NCBI GenBank assembly: GCA_028554755.1
Contig: JAPTOF010000015.1
Location: forward strand, 7,874,001 to 7,938,000
Source: Cordia subcordata
Taxonomy: Eukaryota > Streptophyta > Magnoliopsida > Boraginales > Cordiaceae
Direction of reading: 5' to 3'
Length of the DNA stretch: 64,000 bases
In this document: positions 55,920 to 64,000 of the stretch, piece after piece
Layout: the number at the start of each line of letters is the position of its first letter
Position numbering within the stretch: position 1 is the stretch's first letter
Notes under the pieces: model-generated
Seen by the model: only the letters and a program-made list of their open reading frames with translations
What the model was told of the DNA's origin: nothing
Database searches by the model: none
Translations under genes and position numbers: made by a program

Positions 55920-57654
55920 TGATTGAGTATAGTGACTCAAATGCTTCTTGATTGTCCTTAGTATCCACTTCCCCATTGCCCAAACCTATTCCCAATAGAT
56001 GTCGTATGTGTGTGGAAGTCGTATCCCTCAAACTTTCTTTTGTCCCCATGACAATCCCCAATCTAGGGCTAGTGCTAACTATGACCTCTATAATCATGCA
56101 TCATCTCATGCATCTTCATTTAGAAATCATGACTATTAGGGATGCATATTCTTGTCATTGCAATCATTATGAAAGCCACACTCATTTCTTTAGTGCTTGT
56201 CCTACCTTCCACTATCGTTCCTAATTGTGTGCAACACCAAATGGCCTTAGCAATCATATTCCCATGTATGCATCCACATTGCATCATCATGATTCTTGGG
56301 AGCAATATCATGCATTTTCATATTGGGGTCAAGATGATTCTTCATATTAACCACCTATTTGCTTTGAAAATCCTATGTCATTTCCCAACCACCTTTCCTC
56401 CGAGTCTTATGATGGTGGTGTTTTCAGTGTTTCCAACCAAGATGTTTTCCATCTCAACCTGGAAGAACTTTCTTTTTTTAGGTGTCTTTTATATAGGCAA
56501 AAGCTCGACTATCTTATATACCTTATTCAACCTAACCAAGAAAGCCTAATTAGCTTGAGGCAACAAAGTGATTATCAAGAGAAATGCTTGGGGAATGAGA
56601 TTGAGAGTGAGCAACTCAGGGTTGAAAGCGTTGAGATACCTTTAGATTAGGATGAAGAGATAGGAGAGATACTTAAAGAAGAGAGAACTAGTGGTGAATA
56701 TGATGATGTTTGGAAGAGAAATTTAGAAAGAGAGGTTGATGAAGAGTTCACATCATGTAGTGCAGATGAGGTTGAGCTTGATGATAATTTGGTTCTAAAC
56801 GACTCTTATGGCTATGTTTTAAACAAAATAGTATCCTATCATTCTAATCTTTTAATGCCTTTCATTGAGTCACGTGAGCATTTCCTTTTTTTAATCCTAT
56901 ACATTCCATACACTTCGCGGTTGAGTCTCATATGTGTAGTACTCATTTGCATTTCGAGTCTACATTTAGGGTGTCTATGGTATACCCCTCCCTTGAGCAA
57001 TCATGCATATATGACCAAGATTCCTTTGAGTCCCTGTTGTCCTCTCCATATGTGTTTGCCCCTTGTAAAAAGCATGATAGTGAGATAACACCCATTAGCA
57101 ATGAATGTATAGATGGATTTAATGAGACTTTAGCTTGTGAAGGTTTAGAGTCATCCATTGGGGAGAACAAGGCATCAATTCTAGAGTTTTTAGATGACAA
57201 GTCTCTTGGAGTTAAGGATCATTATGTTGAGGCAAATAGCAACTCTAAGAAGAAACTTAAGAAAGATAGTAAGCTTGGAAGATTGATCTATAGGTCTTTT
57301 TGGATGTTTGATGAATCATTACTGGAGAAAGAACTTATTAGGATCAAATCCACCCCTTTTGAGGAGTTAGAGTGACCTATGCTTTGTAACACCATAACTT
57401 GTGGAGAGGAAGATTGTAGTACTTCAATGTCTCTTTCATTTAATCCTCCTTCTTCAGATGTCACCACTACTCCTTGTTTCTATTCTTTTGACCCTTTCTC
57501 TTTGGAGCTCACGTTTGTGCCTTTATGCATAGAACACTTTCATCTAGGGTTAGAAAACACTTCTCCTAGGTTCCATGCATTAGACCTATCCTTAACCCAT
57601 AGGAATGGTGTGTTCTTAGCCTTTGATTACAAGAAGAAAGCCATGGGTGGTTAG
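55920..57654 (+). pseudogene. Unknown non-pol ORF of element C, gag-like
   Basis: Frames join to about 570 codons with several stops. Near the start is a Cys/His cluster (CHCNHYESHTHFFSACPT, about 56152-56205), like the CxxC...H...C knuckles in plant gag-like proteins. Then come Asn/Glu-rich segments (LNLEELSFFRCLLYRQKLDY, 56450-56510) and an acidic part (56650-56790). Last, from 56932 to 57372, is a domain with LIYRSFWMFDESLLEKEL, which recurs in element D. A stop at 57373 separates a further open piece to 57654. No known enzyme motif. It may be the particle or RNA-binding protein of this non-autonomous line. Confidence 0.6.
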
Positions 57655-59317
57655 TTAAGAACAAGAGGGGCATGATCTTTCACATTTGTATATGACACCT
57701 TCTACACTTGTGCGTACTTTCTCATTTGATGATTTGGGATAGGATTTAGAAGAAAGGTGCATTATGCATTCATTGCCCTATTATATGATGCATGACCCTT
57801 TTCTTTTCACTCTTTATTCTTGGTTGAATATCTAGCAATTTGTGCCTCGCAATTTTAAACACAGCTTACTCTAACATTAGCACCCGACTAGAGATGTTAA
57901 ATCTAGCGCTACTAGGAGTCACCCTAGAAATGCTTATATTCTATTTGTTTCCTTATTTTTATTTTTTTTCTTTTAACTTTCTTTTACTTTTTTGTTATTC
58001 TCATTCTTTGATTTTCATTTTTGTTTCATTTGCTTTGCTTTTTTTTTTCAACCTCCTAAGTGTTGAGCCTCACTTTTATTGTTTCCCCTTTGTGTACACC
58101 TTTTTATCATTTGATAATGCCAATGCGAGCTTGCATAGTAATGCAACTAATCGTGTGCTTTAAGTGTTTGTAGTTGTTGAAAATAGGGTTAGTAGTTGTT
58201 TCATATATCATTGGCATCGAAGAGCTTCAAAAGAACACAAGGTTGTATCTATCCTTTCTCTACTTGTCCCCTTTATATCTACCCCATTCCCCATCACCCT
58301 TACTTGCTTTGTATTACCTATTTTGCTTGTTATGTATTTTTGTTCTATTTGCTTGAGGACAAGCAAAGTTTAGGTTTAAGGGTGTGGGAGTTCAGTCTTT
58401 ATTGTTTTATTCTTCATTAGGGTAGATTGCATCATTTTTGTAAAAATGGTACAAATTTTTTCAATTTTTATGCATATAAAGTCATTTATCTCTTGTTGAT
58501 TGAAGTGTTGGCTCTTGCGATTGACTTAATTGATTGGTGGAGATAAGGTTGTATTGTAGAGAGTAATGAAGTGAAGGAAGATTCGAGACTTGGAGGAGAG
58601 GCCTTTTGAAAGCTGTGAGGAGTGAGTGCTTCTAAGAATGTACCTTGTTGCTACCACATAGCTTGGTTGGAAAAGGAGTTAAAAAGGGGTTGTTGATATG
58701 AGTGTCCTTTCCTTGATTGGTTCTTTTTCATATGCCGTAGCCTTTCTTTTTCTTTTCTTTTTACTCATGTTATCTATTGATGAAAAATCCAAAAAAATTG
58801 AAAGGAAAAAATGTGCCAAAAAAAAAGGAAAAAGATTGAAAATAAAAATAATAATAAAAAAATGAAAAAACCAAAAGGCACCAAAAAGTTGAATAAAGTG
58901 AAGTTCATTGAATAAGCATTTAAGTGACATAATATCAACTTGGCACACGACTCTTTTTTCGTTCTTTCATCGTATTGTGAATAAGGCTCTCACATTATTG
59001 GTGAGCGTGTTTGAGTATATTGGAGAGGCCATGTTAGTCAAGGGTATGAAATATCAACATCTTGTGTGCGTGTATTTGAATCCTAGGCTTGTGGAGGTAT
59101 AGCTACTTGGGAACTTTTCATGAGATACGAGACTACTTGTGAGCAAGGGAAGGATCCAAAAAGGCTTGGCAATCACTCTACAAAAGGAATGACCCTTCAT
59201 GCTCCTTAAGTTCACCAAGATAGCAAGTCATTACTTGAGGCAACCCCCTTTAGCTTCTTAGAGATAAACTTAGGTTTGGTCTTGCTTGAGGACAAGCAAG
59301 GAGAAGGTTTGGGGTAT
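57655..59317 (+). other. Non-coding 3' region of element C
   Basis: Modules with CTTGAGGACAAGCAA at about 58350 and TTGCTTGAGGACAAGCAAGG at about 59284 surround an A-rich tract (58790-58890). The polypurine tract GGAGAAGGTTTGGGG lies at about 59300-59314. It matches A and E. Confidence 0.75.
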
Positions 59318-60397
59318 TGATGTGTTGGTTTTGTGTGTGGTTTTACATTATATTTCTATATTTATTTAAAGGTATTTTAGTGCTTATTAGATAGCCTTAG
59401 TATAGTATTTATACTATATTTGAGCAAACAAAGATATGTGTACATAAACAAGCTTATAGAGAAAGTACTACATTAAGTGCTTATTTTGTCCATTATAGGT
59501 AAGAATTGATGCAATGCTTAGAATGGGTTGAAGATGTTGATGAATTGGCCAAGCTTGAAAAAGGGTTTTAAGGTTAAAAAGAGCAAGAAAAACACTTTTG
59601 GAGGTATACGGATGAAGTTTGAAGTAATCAGGATTGACCGGAGCATGATTGTCGAAGTAGTTGCAAGAGGAACTCGTTGCCCTTGTCAATCGACTGGTTA
59701 GGGCAACTGGTTGAGGCAAAGTGCACCTTGAATAATCGATCACCCCTTCTATTTTGTCGGTTGACCAATTGGGCCTTTCGGCAACGCCCGCTTACAGCTT
59801 TTTAAGCTCATTTTTAGCCATTTCTTAGAGAGAACGTTTGAGAACTTTGATCAACTTACTCATCTATCTCCCAAACCCTAATCCTAACCCTCACCCATCT
59901 CTCACACACACTTCTACACACAAAAAAACCTAGGAATCAAGTATTTAGGAGGATCAAACACAACATTTGAGGCTTATGCTCATGGATTGTAAAAGATTAG
60001 CTTTGGATAGAAGGATATATTTCTTATCGTCCTTCTATCCCAAGTTAATATATGTATAAGGATTATATCCTATATTATGGATTGATTATTACTCTTTTAT
60101 AATGGGTACTTGATGAATTTTGTATATATATGCTTGTGCTTAGGGTTTCTATGGCAAATTTACATACATGTCTCTGTTCGTAGAAATGCCTCAATGATGT
60201 TGTATATGTATATTAAAGTCTATTTTGACATTAACCATTTCTATATCAGTGTGCTAGCATGTCTATGTGTTTTTGTGGTAATTACATGATGCGGGTACGC
60301 CTATATACATGTCTATGTGTGTGTTTGCATACTTGGTAGCATAAATAACTTCTATTGCTTGCATGTCTATGTGTGTGTTTGTATGCATACTTGGTAG
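59318..60397 (+). repeat. 3' LTR of element C, truncated
   Basis: It begins TGATGTGTTGG and follows the 5' LTR for about 1080 bp, then stops at CATACTTGGTAG and changes to the inverted LTR of element D. Confidence 0.88.
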
Positions 60398-62055
60398 TAA
60401 GGAAATAAAAGGTGGTGTTGTCTGAAATACGGGAAACAAGTGATCTTAAGGGAGTAAAATGAAGGAAATAGGGACTAGGGTGATTACCACTTGCCTATGG
60501 TTGATCACTATGTTCTTACTAGGGTTGCTTGATGGATTTTATTTGGTTGCTCTTATTCAGACTCTTAATTAACCTCCTAATTACACCTAAGCCTCAGTGT
60601 GGGTCCGTCCCTAGGCGTTGACTAACATAGAGCTATGGCGTGGTCTTTATGACTTAAGGCCATAGGGCTAGCTAGTTAGGATCTAGGTGACTTAGATTGA
60701 TCTAACCCTAGCATCTAAATCGTGGTTAGATTTAAAGCAAAGACCTAGTCCATCTAGGGTCGACTAACTTACCTTAAAACCTGTTTGCTGGATTCAAAGC
60801 TAAGGGAGACTCGACCTAGGCTAGCCATTAGCTATGCACTATCGATCGTTATCACAATAGCGGGAATTATCGATTAAGTGCAAAGCATACATATCTAGGG
60901 CATGGTGTTCAAGAATATACAGGCCTATTCTACTACTAAGCATATAAACATACTTAGATTAGACCAATTTAAGCAATGGCACCCAACATGTATGCAATAG
61001 AAGCTATTTTTGCTATTAAACAAGTAAACACATACATGGACATATATAGATACATTATCCAATTTTTGTAATCAACAAACAAACACATAGACATGCTAGC
61101 ACAATGATTTAGAAGTGGTTAATAGCAAAATTGTCTTCAATATATATATGCAACCTCATTGAGGCATTTCAACAAACACATGGACATGTATATAAAATTG
61201 CCATTAAAACACTAAGCACAAAGCAGTTATACATAAATCCATCAATTACCCATTACAAAAGAATAGTAATTTATCCATAATATAAGATATAATCACCCTA
61301 TATACAACTTATACATATATTAATGTGGGATAAAAGGGGAATAAGGAATATACCCTTCTGTCCAAAACTAATGCTTTACAATCCATGAGCATGAGCCCCA
61401 AATCTTGTGTTTGATCCTCTTGGATCCTTGATTCCAAGTGCTAAATGTGTTTAAGTGAGAGTGCGTGAGGTAGGTGAGAAAAGAATTAGGTTTAGGAGAT
61501 GGGTATGAAAGAATATGACTTGTTGTTTATATAATGGCCAAAAGAGGGCTTATATAGCCAAAAATCGTGCAGTACCAATTGAGTGAATTGGTTGACCGCC
61601 TCAAAGTGGTCTCTCAATTGCCTAGAGGATGTTACATTCTAGTATTGGTGGCTGAATGAGGGGGTTGACAGCCTCTCTGATGCCATTTAGTCGGTACTCC
61701 ATGTTTACTCTCTTTCGGTTTCATTTTCACTCAGTTTTGTTTTTGGTTGCCCTGTCCCTCTGTTTGGAAGCTTCCCAACTTGTTTTTCTTCCACTTTTCA
61801 TCTTCAATATGTTTCCAATCCTTGCCTAAACTATATCCATCTTCATTAAGATCTAAACATCCCTCAAACTTACCTAAAACAAGCATTAAGTGCACGTTAG
61901 TGTAGCATTTTTGTTCAAAGCTCAACTATGAACATGTAAACCCTAATATGCACAAGTATAACCTAAATGCTATACTAATACACTAATTGAAGCACAATAT
62001 ACCTCAAAACAAGAATAATAATGTAATACGTAAATGCACATAAAACAAACACATC
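60398..62055 (-). repeat. LTR of element D, truncated at U5
   Basis: Starts TGATGTGTTTG at 62055 on the minus strand. TATATAAG box near 61550 (reverse), hairpin motifs at about 60721 and 60786. It lacks the last 250-300 bp and is fused tail to tail with the LTR of C. Confidence 0.88.
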
Positions 62056-62206
62056 AGCTTTCTTTTGAGTATCAAGGGCTATCTACACCCCGCGCCTATG
62101 GGTCAGTGAAGAATCCAAAGCATAAAGAATGAGAGAAGTGTGAACAAACCTTACATGATCGTGCCCAAAGTAGGATGGTGTAAAAATGTGCTATCTAGGG
62201 GGAGAC

Positions 62207-62840
62207 TCAATGGAAGAAAGGTGGGGGGGAATCATCTAATGGAGGTAGATTGGACGAAATGGAATCAATGGGAGAGCATGAAGGAATGGACCCAGATAAG
62301 GAGGAATCAAAAGTAAGGGTCTTGGGCTCACTCTCACTAAGGGACTGCTCATGTTTATCTAAGAAACGGTTCACCTTATCAATCAATTCCCTTATAGAGA
62401 GTTTAAAAGAGGATTTTAATAATGATTCATCAAAGATACCCATAGACCCATATATCATAATTTCAAGTTCCTCAATCTCCTCCCTAAGAGTCTTTTCGAA
62501 TCGAGCATTTACCTCAACACTGAAATCTACAACTCTAAGGGACTTATTGGGCCTAGAATCAAAGATAGGCATTATGCTCTTCTTAATGGGTGTTTTTATA
62601 TCCACACTAGCTAATATCTCATCAGATTCTTCAATAAACTCATTGTTAGTGGATATCTCCTTATAATCACATTCCCCGATACAAGATTCATTCGTATTCA
62701 CCTTCAACTATCTATTTTCAGCTCCATCGTCATGACGAACTCTATGTGCGCAATCATAATAATCCATGCCTTTCATATCAAGATTGGAAGAATTAACCTC
62801 AAAGGACTTATCAAGCCTAGACTCATCACCTCTAGAAATA
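62207..62840 (-). pseudogene. Unknown ORF of element D, homologous to the ORF of C
   Basis: The frame 62707-62207 (166 codons) contains EIMIYGSMGIFDESLLKSSF and a Ser/Pro-rich tail. The FDESLL segment and preceding (I/L)(M/I)IYxS match element C at about 57288-57330. Upstream a stop at about 62708 (TAG, possibly from CAG) separates LDKSFEVNSSNLDMKGMDYY. No catalytic motif is seen. Confidence 0.6.
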
Positions 62841-62889
62841 GGGGCCACACATCCTCATGCGAAAGTCTCTTGATCAAAGCTAGCTAAGA

Positions 62890-63740
62890 TGTCCTTAAGC
62901 AATCTTAATTCATCATACCTCAACATGACTCTCAACATACGGGTCTATCACCTTAATCATAAAGCAATCTTTCTCATCCTCATTACCACTTACACTAGCT
63001 CTATTCATGGCCTTTGCTAGCTCCATGATGGACCTTAAATTCCCAAACTTAATCTCTAGCAATCCTGACTTGCAATAGATAATTGCATCGACTGTGGCAA
63101 AGAAGGGGCGATCTAGAAGAACGAGTGTAGTATGCCTCATGTCATGATTGGAATCGATGTCAAGCACTATAAATTTTACGGGGTACACGAACTCTCGTCC
63201 TTGAACCATGACATCCTCGACTAGATCTCTAGATTTACACTCAGATCTGTCAACTAGTTGAAGTGTGACATGAGTGTGTGACATCTCTCTTAAACATAGC
63301 TGCCGATAAACAGTGTAAGGAATGAGGTTCATACTAAACCCTAAATCTAATAAGACATGATCAATCTCAGTCTCTTTAATGCAACAAGAAATGGTGAATG
63401 CTCTCGAATCACTAAGCTTAGGTAGGTGGTTCGATGTGCAAATACTACTCATTTTCTCTGTGAGGTTCACCTTCTTGGGCATGATTGATGTGCTAAGCAT
63501 CCTTGTGCAAAGGTCCTTAAAAAACTTGGAGTACGATGGAATAGAAAGGACTACATCTATCAAAGAAAGATTGACCTTAAGATCCTTGAGACACTCTAAA
63601 ACCTTAAAGAACATAGTATCCTTGCTAGGTGACAGCTTCTCCAAAGCGGATAGGAATGGAACTCAAGAAGCAATATCTCCAGACTTATATGTCTTTATAA
63701 TGGACTTCTTTCTCTCCCTATGTGTAGGATTTATAATATT
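62890..63740 (-). pseudogene. Protease block of element D
   Basis: A 243-codon open frame (63644-62913) is homologous to 17080-17790 of element A: VLECLKDLKVNLSLIDVVLS, SIPSYSKFFKDLCTRM, then DLGFSMNLIPYTVYRQL with the Asp-Leu-Gly centre (the usual Gly-Ala/Ser-Ser is Gly-Phe-Ser). A further 30 codons upstream (to about 63740) match the end of the gag linker, with one TAG. The long frame suggests less decay than in A. Confidence 0.85.
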
Positions 63741-64000
63741 ACATGTGGTCTATCCTAGTCCATATTTTCAAAAATACTACCAAGAAAACATGCTAGGAAA
63801 ATAAAATAACCACATAACACACACAAGAAAATGCTTAAGAACATAGAACATAACTAGTATTTGCAAAAATATGTAAAGCTAACCTCTTGAAGCGTGAGGC
63901 CTTTGATGAAGCTAAAACCGTCACGAGCTTTGTTCCTGCTCACGAATAAGGCCACCAAAAAAAATTTTACTATAAGGGTGTCGCAATATGTAACTCCTTA
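63741..64000. other. Unassigned right edge
   Basis: Homology to the gag-protease linker of A fades at about 63740. A less AT-rich stretch at 63880-63960 shows no domain I recognise. Confidence 0.4.

Larger units (their letters stand above)
53760..60397 (+). mobile_element. Non-autonomous Athila-like element C
   Basis: It has a 5' LTR (53760-55746), tRNA-Asp-type primer site, an internal region of 3.5 kb with one non-pol ORF, polypurine tract and a 3' LTR that breaks at 60397. No protease, RT or integrase sequence is present, so it would have depended on relatives such as A. It is inserted next to fragment E in the opposite orientation. Confidence 0.85.
60398..63740 (-). mobile_element. Athila-like element D, partial, minus strand
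   Basis: It holds a protease block (63740-62890), the unknown ORF shared with C (about 62840-62207) and a truncated LTR (62055-60398). RT, RNase H and integrase are absent between protease and LTR, so it is an internal-deletion derivative. The LTR could instead be a separate insertion, since only 150 bp without a clear polypurine tract separate it from the ORF. Confidence 0.75.

Noticed and set aside
56142..56549. 135-codon alternative frame in element C
   Set aside because: It overlaps the knuckle-containing frame, is rich in Met/Ile/His and lacks any motif.
28527..62055. CRISPR-like array suggested by the repeated TTGGCTGGATTTAAAGCCAA motif
   Set aside because: The motif is a hairpin within LTRs at irregular spacing. 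The DNA is plant and no spacers of constant length exist.
1..64000. tRNA or rRNA genes
   Set aside because: No cloverleaf or rRNA-like sequence was found by eye. The tRNA-like strings are primer binding sites.

Overview
This is nuclear DNA from a flowering plant (probably a eudicot; I cannot name the species). Nearly everything is transposable-element sequence at different stages of decay. The elements are typically plant: Ty1/copia elements primed by initiator-Met tRNA, an Athila-like Ty3/gypsy family with long LTRs and a tRNA-Asp-type primer site, PIF/Harbinger DNA transposons with plant-style introns, and short MITEs. A piece of plant mitochondrial DNA (start of cox3) lies near the left edge. 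No intact protein-coding gene is visible. The only host-gene trace I can name is a decayed OEP61-like exon near 50.7 kb.

Layout. 0-0.85 kb: AT-rich DNA, a mitochondrial insertion (NUMT) and a dispersed repeat. 0.86-14.9 kb: a four-deep nest. An old copia element (H) was hit in its LTR by copia-1 (1654-7240) and in its gag by copia-2 (7814-14405, perfect target duplication). Copia-2 was in turn hit in its protease by a solo Athila-type LTR (11158-13089, perfect target duplication). 15.2-24.0 kb: a 5'-truncated Athila-like element (A) with gag, protease, RT, RNase H, integrase and a 3' LTR. That LTR abuts a broken Myb/SANT-like gene of a PIF/Harbinger transposon (24.0-27.6 kb), which itself carries a MITE. 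28.5-30.1 kb: a solo Athila-type LTR. 30.6-32.3 kb: a second MITE and a probable solo copia LTR. 32.4-34.3 kb: a 176-bp tandem array, a perfect palindrome and degenerate short repeats. 34.4-41.7 kb: minus-strand copia-3, a close relative of copia-1 with a duplicated leader-gag-protease-integrase block. 42.0-45.2 kb: a non-autonomous Harbinger element and a second Harbinger unit with a trihelix-like ORF1, which ends at an LTR-in-LTR nest (45.2-48.2 kb). 48.2-51.7 kb: the only stretch that looks partly genic. 51.7-64 kb: three members (E, C, D) of the Athila-like family in alternating orientation. C and D carry a non-pol ORF that A lacks.

The coding regions do not work together. Every pol gene is broken by stops and frameshifts, many of which fit C-to-T (or G-to-A) change at CAG, CAA and TGG codons. 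The points of interest are structural: the insertion order, a TTGAC-rich leader in the copia-1/3 family, repeated hairpins and GC-rich palindromes in the Athila-type LTRs, a shared unknown ORF in the non-autonomous C/D elements, and recurrent LTR breakage at TA/TG microsatellites.
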